A DNA stretch of 64,000 nt from GCA-002733465 sp039969155 (GTDB taxonomy: Bacteria > Pseudomonadota > Gammaproteobacteria > Enterobacterales > Kangiellaceae): positions 1 through 64,000 of the forward strand of contig JBDVOJ010000032.1 of the NCBI GenBank assembly GCA_039969155.1, written 5' to 3'. Numbering within the stretch: position 1 is the first letter of the stretch; each line of letters begins with the position of its first letter. Shown here one piece after another: positions 53,665-61,158 of this stretch. The notes below the pieces were generated by a model. It searched no databases. It saw only the letters and a program-made list of their open reading frames with translations, and was not told the origin of the DNA. Both the position numbers and the translations under genes were made by a program.

Positions 53665-54819
53665 CTACCTACTAACATCACCAGCAATCTTAACCATATC
53701 CTTCATAACTCCCTCCAATCCATTGTAAACAGTCATTTGGTCAATCTTACCAGTAATTCGCTCCAATACCTCCAATTCCTTTAGACGCATTAGAGTTGCG
53801 TTGCCTTCCATTACCTTTGCTGTGTTATGCAAGGAGCGTGTCGCCTGAGTTTCTTCGCGACGTTTAATTAAGTTAGCTTCGGCACATTTTTGCGCTTCGA
53901 CCACTTGATTTAAAATGCTCTTCATATCACCTGGCAAGATAATGTCTTTCACCCCGACATCCAATACTTCTAGTCCGTAGGTGAGTGCTTTTTCCTTGAT
54001 TTGGTTTTCTACTACTTGATTCACAATATCTTTATCTTGCAATATAGCATCAAGTGTTCGAGTACCAACGACTTCTCTTAAGGCTAGTTGAAACTCTCGG
54101 TACAAGAATTCAGAATGGTTCTTTAGCAAGGTAGCCACTTTTTCAGTATCAGCAATCCTGTAGCTTGCAGACAAATTAATACGCAAACTAACTCGATCTT
54201 TGGTCAGTATTTCTTGACCGCTGACTTCCATGGTTTGCAAGCGACAATCCAATCGAGTGACCTCGATATTTCGATTGAAACGCCAATATCCATAGTTGCC
54301 TGGCTGCAAAAGACTCTCAAGCTTGCCGTTAACTTTCAAAAGCCCAACATGATTATCTGGAACTTCGATGTAGTAGATTGCACTCACACCAGCGTTATAA
54401 ATCGCACTTGCTTTATTGCGAACTAGTGCAGCAAGCAATTTTCCATCAACTTGAAAGCTATCTTCTAAATCAACAATGTTAACTTCGACTTTGACGGCCA
54501 AATTCCAGTACATTTTAAACGTATTAGGCGCCAGTATATCTACCAGCTTACCGTCAAAACAAACGACACCAACTTGGTTTTCCTTAATATCAAAACTAAT
54601 AACTTGTTCGCCCAAGTGCTCACCGTAAGCGGTTATCAAGAAACGACCTAAGTGGTGATTCAATTCTGCCTTGGTAATATCATAGCGAAACAGGGTCACT
54701 GCTCCGGATAAATCAAACACTCGATGTTGACCTGGTTCGAGTACTTTTTCAAATCTGTTTTTTCTAAAGGCCAATACGCGTTCGTTATCGGCGACATTAA
54801 TTATTTTCATTCCTAGCAT
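53665..54819 (-). CDS. Slipin/SPFH (band 7) protein
   Basis: 384 residues. Duplicated N-terminal blocks (VADNERVLAFRKNRFEKVLE, and later VPDNHVGLLKVNGKLESLLQ) precede the SPFH core. The core contains GQEILTKDRVSLRINLSASY, FQLALREVVGTRTLDAILQD and LEVLDVGVKDIILPGDMKSI, followed by a coiled coil and the tail NGLEGVMKDMVKIAGDVSR. There is no clear membrane anchor. Slipins of this type occur repeatedly beside rtcBA and have been noted as RNA-repair associates, but their task is unknown. The ATG at 54819 has AAGGAG 7 bases upstream and is preferred over the one at 54825. Confidence 0.9.
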   Translation of the reverse strand: MLGMKIINVADNERVLAFRKNRFEKVLEPGQHRVFDLSGAVTLFRYDITKAELNHHLGRFLITAYGEHLGEQVISFDIKENQVGVVCFDGKLVDILAPNTFKMYWNLAVKVEVNIVDLEDSFQVDGKLLAALVRNKASAIYNAGVSAIYYIEVPDNHVGLLKVNGKLESLLQPGNYGYWRFNRNIEVTRLDCRLQTMEVSGQEILTKDRVSLRINLSASYRIADTEKVATLLKNHSEFLYREFQLALREVVGTRTLDAILQDKDIVNQVVENQIKEKALTYGLEVLDVGVKDIILPGDMKSILNQVVEAQKCAEANLIKRREETQATRSLHNTAKVMEGNATLMRLKELEVLERITGKIDQMTVYNGLEGVMKDMVKIAGDVSR

Positions 54820-55112
54820 TATCATTCTCCTTTTTTACTTCTATTAGTCGGGCTTCCTGCAATCAATTCGCATTCCCTATTTGAGAGAGTAGGGAAGTCG
54901 ACCGAGAGGACTGTTAACTAGATTATTTCGAGTGCTAATGCCTTTGCCGCAATAGAGACGTCAGTACTAATCCGTAATAATCAAGTTTTGGTCATCAGCC
55001 AACTTCGCTACAATCTAACCCATAGTGATTGATGGTTAATTGCGGTGATAAAGCGCCTTGGCTAAACATCAAAAAACATGTTTAACAGCGTCACTTCTAT
55101 CACAGAAGCCCT

Positions 55113-55177
55113 GGGTATTGCTCTGAGGAGTCGAACCTCAACCTTTCGGTTTTCCGTGCATATCGATTTTCAGTCGA
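55113..55177 (-). tRNA. tRNA fragment/pseudo-tRNA (GAA anticodon arm) in the rtc operon
   Basis: Directly after the CCA of the Lys-like tRNA comes an anticodon arm ATCGA-CTGAAAA-TCGAT (anticodon GAA, Phe). A long variable region follows with a CGG-AAAA-CCG mini-stem, then a T-arm TGAGG-TTCGACT-CCTCA, and GAGCAAT-A-CCC as acceptor 3' strand. No adjacent 5' half exists. ATTGCTG, which could pair with GAGCAAT, lies at 55334-55340 upstream of the Lys-like gene, as if that gene were inserted into this one. Confidence 0.5.
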
Positions 55178-55253
55178 TGGTTACTTAGGTCGGAATCGAA
55201 CCGACTACAAATAGATTAAATGTCTATTGCTCTACCAAATGAGCTACAAAGTA
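55178..55253 (-). tRNA. Lys-like tRNA (TTT) with A33, encoded inside the rtc operon
   Basis: A 76-nt cloverleaf: acceptor TACTTTG/CTAAGTA (one T-T mismatch), TA at 8-9, D-stem GCTC/GAGC, anticodon stem ATAGA/TCTAT around CATTTAA, T-arm GTCGG-TTCGATT-CCGAC, A73 and CCA. The loop reads TTT at 34-36 but has A instead of the near-invariant U at position 33, needed for the U-turn. It lies between rtcA and the slipin gene in the same orientation, so RtcR/sigma-54 transcription should produce it. Confidence 0.75.
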
Positions 55254-55433
55254 GTGGTGTCTAGAATTAATAATCAAACTTGGTATACAGAAAGGTATGC
55301 CTTCTGCACCAGACTGATCTGAGTTTTTATCCTCAGCAATCAGAGCTGCTAAATTTGTCATTATTTCCTAAACGCTTTTGGAAAAGTAGAATAACTATTC
55401 TGACTTCTCACATTCTTTTTGAAGTTCGCAACC

Positions 55434-56471
55434 TCAAGACTTTAGTCTGGTGATCACAATCTTCATGCTATCTTTATCAATCTCGGTCACGCTAATGGCG
55501 TTGCCGATAAATCGATTAATCACGGCTATATTGGTAGTTACATGCTCGCTTAAGGCGTGAGTCACAAAACTACCTCCCTTATTTAAAACCATGGGGAGCA
55601 ACAACTGATCGGCTAAGTGCTCACCAACCACGGCTTTTGAACTCAGATATCGATTTAAGTTTTTAATCGCCTTTCCCGCGACTCTCTCGGCAGTGATACC
55701 TTTTTGAGCCACTTCATCAAATAACTCGGTTGTGTTCTCAAATTCTAAACTCAGAGAAATCAAGTTGCCGGGACCAAATGCCTCGACTTCTTTCTCTTTA
55801 AGTTCTGCTGAACTCCAATTCAATTTTTGAACAACTTTCTTCAACTCTCTTTGGCTTACCGTCATTGGAATTTTGGAAGTAAAAGTTGTGGCGTTCCTTG
55901 CCACTAGATCACCTCTATCTAACAGTTTTAACCTTTTTGTTTCCTTATTCGGTTTAATGAACGCTGTCCATTGACCACCACCATTAGGGTAGAAGCCATA
56001 TCGGTCAAGTTCACACTCAACCTTATGTCCAATATTTCTAATCGCTTTGTTGAAGCTCTTAGTTATAAATTCGTAACTAGGCGCTTGCATGTTATGGGTA
56101 CCACCTTCAAAGCTGACAGTTGATTCGCCTTCAGCTTTCAGTAATGCTGGTAAGATAGTTTGGAAAACCAAACTAGTACTACCTGCCGTACCGATTGCAA
56201 ATCGATACTCTCCACTTTTTATTTTCCCTGGAATGAAGTCGATATAACTTGATTTAAGTTCACCGCCTTCAACCGTCGCATCACAAATCGCCTTGGCCGC
56301 CCTAACGCACGTTAAGTGCTGGCGGAGTAGCCCTGGTTTTTTTCTTCCTGCTCGAATGTTCTCGATTCGAATGGGAGTTTGTAAGCACATTGATAGTGAG
56401 AGGGAAGTGCGGAGGATTTGTCCACCGCCTTCGCCTTGGCTGCCATCAATAGTGATTTTTTGCTTATTCAT
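55434..56471 (-). CDS. rtcA: RNA 3'-terminal phosphate cyclase RtcA
   Basis: 345 residues. RtcA uses ATP to turn 3'-phosphate (or 2'-phosphate) RNA ends into 2',3'-cyclic phosphates, substrates of RtcB. Signatures: IDGSQGEGGGQILRTSLSLS at the N-terminus, IRAGRKKPGLLRQHLTCVRA, GGTHNMQAPSYEF, and GEHLADQLLLPM followed by THALSEHVTTNIAVI with the adenylylated His (about 308-310). Start ATG 56471. It is the second protein gene of the operon, separated from rtcB by repeat copy 2. About 180 bases and two tRNA-like sequences lie between it and the slipin gene. Confidence 0.95.
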   Translation of the reverse strand: MNKQKITIDGSQGEGGGQILRTSLSLSMCLQTPIRIENIRAGRKKPGLLRQHLTCVRAAKAICDATVEGGELKSSYIDFIPGKIKSGEYRFAIGTAGSTSLVFQTILPALLKAEGESTVSFEGGTHNMQAPSYEFITKSFNKAIRNIGHKVECELDRYGFYPNGGGQWTAFIKPNKETKRLKLLDRGDLVARNATTFTSKIPMTVSQRELKKVVQKLNWSSAELKEKEVEAFGPGNLISLSLEFENTTELFDEVAQKGITAERVAGKAIKNLNRYLSSKAVVGEHLADQLLLPMVLNKGGSFVTHALSEHVTTNIAVINRFIGNAISVTEIDKDSMKIVITRLKS

Positions 56472-56510
56472 TTCATTCTCGTTAATTTTTATTTCTTATT
56501 TAGGTGCCTA

Positions 56511-57044
56511 TTTCGCAGCGCTGCGCTCTGACTGCGACCTACTTTTGCCAAGAGCTGCAAAAGTAGGCAAAAGAGCCCTCCGTTTCGGTGAACTAGTTTT
56601 TTACTTGTCGCTAGCTCATCTATGACTTTTATCGCGGAACTTCGCTGTGAGCGAATCAAAGGGAAGAGAAAAACTCGCTGCGCTCAAACAATTCTCTTCC
56701 TATTCTTTGATTCATTCGTTTCACATTACCGTTCACAAGCACTCGGCAGAAAGGCATCATTTCCCAGCTCCCAGCTCCCAGCTCCCAGCTCCGGTATTTA
56801 TCTTCCGCCCAGTGCCTACGAACGACATAATGAAACTCATGAATTCAAAAAAAAGAAGGAGAGCTGCTTGAGCGCAGCGAGTTCTCTCCTTCCTTTGAAT
56901 TCACCTCCAGCAAGTTACGTCACTGAAATTGGGTATGTACATTAAGCAAATTCGAATCAAGTTCGTCTAAACGTGAAGCCTTTTTGGTTACTTTTGAGGA
57001 TTTGGTCAAAAGTAACTCGCATGCAAGCGCAGCGGTGCGAAACG
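56511..57044. repeat. About 534-bp structured repeat, copy 2
   Basis: Fills the 622-bp gap between rtcB and rtcA. It starts TTTCGCAGCGCTGCG and ends GCGCAGCGGTGCGAAACG. The core hairpins are those of copy 1 (53069-53622). Its left arm corresponds to the inverted right arm of copy 1, and its right arm (TCAAAAGTAACTCGCATGC) to the inverted left arm of copy 1. It carries a private CCCAGCT x4 microrepeat (56763-56790). Frames within it are not credible genes. Confidence 0.85.
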
Positions 57045-57093
57045 CCTTTGATTTTAAAGCGAGCATCAATCAGGTAGAAAAACCGGATTGCTG

Positions 57094-58341
57094 CTACCCC
57101 TTAACACATATAACCTGCTTCAAGGTATGCACCACCTCAACCAAATCACTCTGCGCTTCCATTACCTTATCAATATCCTTATAAGCTGAAGGCGTTTCAT
57201 CGATGACATCTTTGTCTTTTCGACATTCAACTCCTTTGGTTGCTTGCAAATGCTCTTCCATTGAAACCACTTTCTTCGCTTGTGTTCTGGACATCACTCG
57301 TCCTGCACCGTGACTACAACTACAAAAGCTATCTTGGTTTCCGAGCCCTCTAACAATGAAGGATCTTGCTCCCATACTTCCGGGAATAATCCCCATCTCA
57401 CCCTCCCTGGCTCTCACGGCTCCTTTTCTAGTGACTATCACATTCTTTCCAAAATGATGCTCTCGTGAAATGTAGTTATGGTGACAATTCACGGCTTTTA
57501 CACTTGCTTCAAAGTCAAAGCTTAGGCTTGATTTAACCGCACCAATAACTCGTTGCATCATCACTTCACGATTGGTTCTAGCATAGTTCTGTGCCCATTC
57601 AACGGCTTCAACATAATCGTTAAAATGGTCGCTTCCTTCCGCCAAATAAGCCAAATCCCTATCAGGTAAATTGATATGCCATCGCTGCATATCTTTTTTA
57701 GCCTGTTCGATGAAGTGAGTACCAATTCGATTTCCCACACCTCTTGAACCGCTATGTAACATAAACCAAACTTGATCGGCCTCATCTAAACAAATTTCGA
57801 TAAAGTGGTTTCCAGTTCCTAACGTTCCCAAATGAGCGACGTTGTTAGTATTCTTTAACACTGCGTGTTTTTCACATAATCGATCAAAATCTGGCGATAG
57901 GTTTTTCCATGCTCCAATAACATCAACCGGTAAATCATTCCATGAACCTTTATCTCTTCCTCGTCTCGCATGAGCCGAACGCCCATGTGGAACTGCTGCT
58001 TCAATTGCTGTTCTGATCGCAAACAAGTTATCTGGAAGCTGGCTAGCATTCATTGATGTCTTAACTGCCATCATGCCGCATCCAATATCCACTCCAACGG
58101 CTGCTGGAATCACCGCGCCCAATGTCGGAACAACGCTTCCAATTGTTGCTCCCTTACCAAGATGAACATCGGGCATCGCTGCAACCCATTTATGGATAAA
58201 AGGCAGAGAAGCAATATTTTTTAATTGTTGTCTGGCCTTATCTTCAAAGGGCACCCCTTTGGTCCAAGACTTAATAGGCACGCCACTTGATTCCATGACT
58301 TCGTAGTTGGCGGTGTTGGTTTTATTAGTATTTGCTTCCAT
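57094..58341 (-). CDS. rtcB: tRNA-splicing/RNA-repair ligase RtcB
   Basis: 415 residues, canonical bacterial RtcB. It seals 3'-phosphate or 2',3'-cyclic-phosphate to 5'-OH ends through GMP-His and RNA-3'-ppG intermediates with Mn and GTP. Motifs: MPDVHLGKGATIGSV, VDIGCGMMAV (Cys metal ligand), GTLGTGNHFIEI (His), LHSGSRGVGNRIG (His), VNCHHNYIS, and CSHGAGRVMSR with the guanylylated His (about 343). ATG 58341 follows AAGAGAATAGA; a longer frame to 58383 lacks a ribosome site. It is the first gene of the operon, about 100 nt behind a sigma-54 promoter. Confidence 0.96.
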   Translation of the reverse strand: MEANTNKTNTANYEVMESSGVPIKSWTKGVPFEDKARQQLKNIASLPFIHKWVAAMPDVHLGKGATIGSVVPTLGAVIPAAVGVDIGCGMMAVKTSMNASQLPDNLFAIRTAIEAAVPHGRSAHARRGRDKGSWNDLPVDVIGAWKNLSPDFDRLCEKHAVLKNTNNVAHLGTLGTGNHFIEICLDEADQVWFMLHSGSRGVGNRIGTHFIEQAKKDMQRWHINLPDRDLAYLAEGSDHFNDYVEAVEWAQNYARTNREVMMQRVIGAVKSSLSFDFEASVKAVNCHHNYISREHHFGKNVIVTRKGAVRAREGEMGIIPGSMGARSFIVRGLGNQDSFCSCSHGAGRVMSRTQAKKVVSMEEHLQATKGVECRKDKDVIDETPSAYKDIDKVMEAQSDLVEVVHTLKQVICVKG

Positions 58342-58450
58342 TTCTATTCTCTTTATTTCTTTTTGAAAAATCGTTATTCGCACAAATTTAAATTTAACTT
58401 AATTGATTGCCAAATTAATTGATAGTTAAGTTAATTTATAGAAAACATAT

Positions 58451-58467
58451 AGCGAATGCCGTGCCAA
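58451..58467 (-). promoter_or_regulatory. Sigma-54 promoter of the rtcB-rtcA operon
   Basis: On the minus strand TTGGCACGGCATTCGCT matches TTGGCACG-N4-TTGCT with one mismatch. The GG and GC dinucleotides are separated by the required 10 bases. It lies about 110 bp before rtcB and about 170 bp from the divergent rtcR start, exactly where an RtcR-activated promoter is expected. AT-rich DNA between 58470 and 58635 probably holds the RtcR sites and the rtcR promoter. Confidence 0.85.
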
Positions 58468-58635
58468 GAATTAAAGATTGGTGATAAATCGTTTCTAACC
58501 CATTGTAAAATATAGGATATAAAAAATATTGCAGAGATTGGTTGTTAAGAGCAATTACATTTCAATACCGACTTGGGTATCGAATATGATAGTATTATAT
58601 CAAATAAGATATATGACATTCTGTAGGAGCATGTA

Positions 58636-60231
58636 ATGAAAACCACTGTCATCAGCATTTTGGGGACTAATCTCGATAGAAGAGGGCGTAACGCCAAGCG
58701 CTGGGATAAGTGGCGTCCCAATATCGCCTTGTGCCAGCAGGATGATTTAATCGTCGACAAATTAGTGTTATTGCATGAGCCCAATTTTGAAAAACTGGCG
58801 ATCCAAGTGAAAGAGGATATTAAAGTCGTCTCACCAGAAACTCAGGTCGAGTTTTATTCAGTCGACTTTTCCAATCCTTGGGATTTTGAATCGGTGTATA
58901 GTCAGCTTTATGATTTTAGTCAGAAGTATCAGTTCAATGTCGAACAAGAAGAATTATTGGTTCATATTACAACGGGTACTCATGTTGCCCAAATCTGTCT
59001 GTATCTGCTCACCGAAACTAACTACTTGCCAGGCAAACTTTTTCAAACATCGCCGGGGAATAAGGAGAATCCTACTGCGGGTAATTATCAAATCATTGAT
59101 TTGGACCTGTCGAAATATGATCAAATTGCTTCACGGTTTAATCAAGAGAGATTGACTGGAACTGATTATTTGAAATCAGGTATCGAAACGAAAAATCTTA
59201 AATTCAATAAGATGATTGAGCAAATTGAAAAAGTCTCGCTACTCTCAAAGGAGCCTATGTTAATCACAGGTGAAACCGGAGCAGGTAAAACACGACTAGT
59301 AAAGCGGATCTATGAACTAAAACAACAACGCGGACAACTCAACGGCAAGTTTGTCGTGGTCAACTGTGCAACCTTAATCGGCGATAAAGCGATGTCTGCA
59401 CTTTTTGGGCACAGTAAAGGCGCTTTCACCGGCGCTGTCGCCGCTCGAAATGGGTTGTTAAAAGAAGCGGACGGTGGTTTGCTATTTCTTGATGAAATTG
59501 CCGAGTTAGGCTTGGATGAACAGGCGATGTTATTAAAGGCGATAGAAGAAAAAAGTTACCTTCCACTTGGTGCCGATAGTGAGGTCAAAAGCGATTTCCA
59601 ATTAATTGCTGGGACTAACCACAACATTAATGAAACGGTTGCCAAAGGAAAGTTCAGAGAAGATCTGTTGGCCAGAATTAACCTGTGGAGCTACCAACTG
59701 CCTTCACTTAAAGATCGGATAGAAGATCTAGAACCAAACTTAGACTTTGAACTTCGGCAGTATGCCAATAAAGCCGGTCACATGGTCAGTTTTAATAAAG
59801 CTGCACGGTTACGTTATCTGAAATATGCCAAATCGGCAGAAGCGCTTTGGAGCGCGAATTTTAGGGACTTAAACTCCAGTGTGACTCGCATGGCAACTTT
59901 ATCGGAAGGCGGTAGAATTTCAGAAGATGAAGTTAAAGATGAAATTCTTAGGTTAAAAGAGCAATGGACTGGACATGCGACAGCTGTGGGAACGCCTGAG
60001 CAAGTTGTTATCGAAATCCTTGGTGCATACCGTGCAAGTGAGTTAGATCAGTTAGAAAAATATACCTTAGCGGGAATTCAAGAAGTCTGTCGCCAATCTA
60101 GTTCTATGGCCGAGGCGGGAAGGAAGCTATTTAATGTTTCCCGTTTGGAGAAGAAATCTAACAATGATTCTCACCGCTTGAAACAACTGTTGATTAAGTA
60201 CGGTCTGAACTTTGAGCAGTTGAGAAACTGA
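58636..60231 (+). CDS. rtcR: Transcriptional activator RtcR (CARF-AAA+ sigma-54 activator)
   Basis: 531 residues. The N-terminal CARF-like sensor (about 1-180; TVISILGTNLDRRGRNAKRW and LLVHITTGTHVAQICLYLLT, the latter the CARF ligand-loop pattern) binds RNA-damage signals with cyclic-phosphate ends. The AAA+ domain has Walker A GETGAGKT (about 212), the sigma-54 contact loop GAFTGA (about 262) and Walker B GLLFLDEIAELG. The C-terminus carries a helix-turn-helix (MAEAGRKLFNVSRLEKKSNN). It is divergent from rtcB. Activation by tRNA fragments with 2',3'-cyclic phosphate has been reported for this family. Confidence 0.96.
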   Translation: MKTTVISILGTNLDRRGRNAKRWDKWRPNIALCQQDDLIVDKLVLLHEPNFEKLAIQVKEDIKVVSPETQVEFYSVDFSNPWDFESVYSQLYDFSQKYQFNVEQEELLVHITTGTHVAQICLYLLTETNYLPGKLFQTSPGNKENPTAGNYQIIDLDLSKYDQIASRFNQERLTGTDYLKSGIETKNLKFNKMIEQIEKVSLLSKEPMLITGETGAGKTRLVKRIYELKQQRGQLNGKFVVVNCATLIGDKAMSALFGHSKGAFTGAVAARNGLLKEADGGLLFLDEIAELGLDEQAMLLKAIEEKSYLPLGADSEVKSDFQLIAGTNHNINETVAKGKFREDLLARINLWSYQLPSLKDRIEDLEPNLDFELRQYANKAGHMVSFNKAARLRYLKYAKSAEALWSANFRDLNSSVTRMATLSEGGRISEDEVKDEILRLKEQWTGHATAVGTPEQVVIEILGAYRASELDQLEKYTLAGIQEVCRQSSSMAEAGRKLFNVSRLEKKSNNDSHRLKQLLIKYGLNFEQLRN

Positions 60232-60272
60232 TTTGGGGAATTAAGTGACGTTAGAACTTAGTTTTAAGACAC

Positions 60273-60298
60273 AAAAAAATGCCCGCTCTGCAGCGGGC
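60273..60298 (-). terminator. Intrinsic terminator for the 60.3-kb gene
   Basis: GCCCGCT-CTGC-AGCGGGC is a 7-bp GC stem with a 4-base loop. On the minus strand a run of T follows (AAAAAAA on plus). It stops transcription arriving from the minus-strand gene at 60331 and sits opposite the rtcR 3' end. Confidence 0.8.
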
Positions 60299-60330
60299 CA
60301 ACATCACACAGTAGGAGGAATTGAGTCAAT

Positions 60331-60591
60331 CTATTTGGCTTTGAGAATTTTCTTTATCTTGTGGTAAAATTCGGCCAATGTTTTCTTATCTTGATAGTCC
60401 ATGGAAAGCTTTCCATGAAATAGCAAAGTAAGTGTTAAATCTTTATAACCTATATAACAAGTATATCCATCGTAATCATGCCAGGCTTTAACACCACTTA
60501 GTTGATACTCAGAGTCAACTCGTTCGCCTTTGGTAATAATCTCATTGAACGCAGACAAATTATCCATTAAGGTGATTTGATGTTCGTTCAT
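60331..60591 (-). CDS. Small conserved protein (DUF3081-like)
   Basis: 86 residues, soluble. The segment GVKAWHDYDGYTCYIGYKDL with LTLLFHGKLSM resembles the DUF3081 family of marine gammaproteobacteria (a 'DFDGYT' core and a following 'FHN' motif). No function is known. It lies 21 bp behind the next small gene in the same direction, forming a two-gene unit ended by the terminator. Confidence 0.6.
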   Translation of the reverse strand: MNEHQITLMDNLSAFNEIITKGERVDSEYQLSGVKAWHDYDGYTCYIGYKDLTLTLLFHGKLSMDYQDKKTLAEFYHKIKKILKAK

Positions 60592-60612
60592 TTCAATACC
60601 CGTTTATACAAA

Positions 60613-60903
60613 CTAAAAATAAATTGTCTGTCCAGTTAACTTCTGGCTCTCAGAACCACACATTTCGTCGTAGGCCGACTGAAATTCTAAACATGCAAAT
60701 GAGTAGTTAATACTTTTTAAAAACTCTTTAGCCATCGTTAACGAGCGAAATTTCGCTACGCCTTGGGCTTCAGAGAGCGCAACGAATTCTTCCGAATCAG
60801 TCATACCGCCCACTAAATAGTGGGGTGAATCAGCTAAGCCCAAAATAGTCGGGGTTATTGACGCATTACTAATTGACTGTTCTGTCGTTGTCTGGTCTAT
60901 CAT
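60613..60903 (-). CDS. Small conserved protein (DUF6482-like)
   Basis: 96 residues. The pattern HYLVGGMTDSEEFVALSEAQ, then FRSLTMAKEFLKSI, and the ending FQSAYDEMCGSESQ, fits the DUF6482-type proteins that end in a 'S/AYDEM-G' motif. Function unknown. ATG 60903; a GTG two codons upstream (60909) is also possible. First gene of the two-gene unit; about 255 bases with no identifiable feature separate it from the vWA gene. Confidence 0.6.
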   Translation of the reverse strand: MIDQTTTEQSISNASITPTILGLADSPHYLVGGMTDSEEFVALSEAQGVAKFRSLTMAKEFLKSINYSFACLEFQSAYDEMCGSESQKLTGQTIYF

Positions 60904-61158
60904 CTTCACTATCCAAATGCCGAACTTAATAGTATTTACGCCTAATAATAAAACTTGGATCAGATAAACTGAAATTATTCAAAATATCAAAAGAGTTGAC
61001 TTATCTGCTCTTTAACAAGCCACCTAATCTATCGTTTGTAAATACTTAGTAAACTCCAAATAGTTGCTCTTGTTATTGTTCTGGTCGAGTGTAATCATGG
61101 AATAAGTTCATAGTCACAAGCGATAAATTTCGACACCAGACCAAGAGGGATATCAGTA

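Noticed and set aside
56293..56945. Plus-strand frames of about 75-110 codons near rtcA/rtcB
   Set aside because: They lie in the reverse strand of rtcA and in repeat copy 2; low-complexity translation and no start signals.
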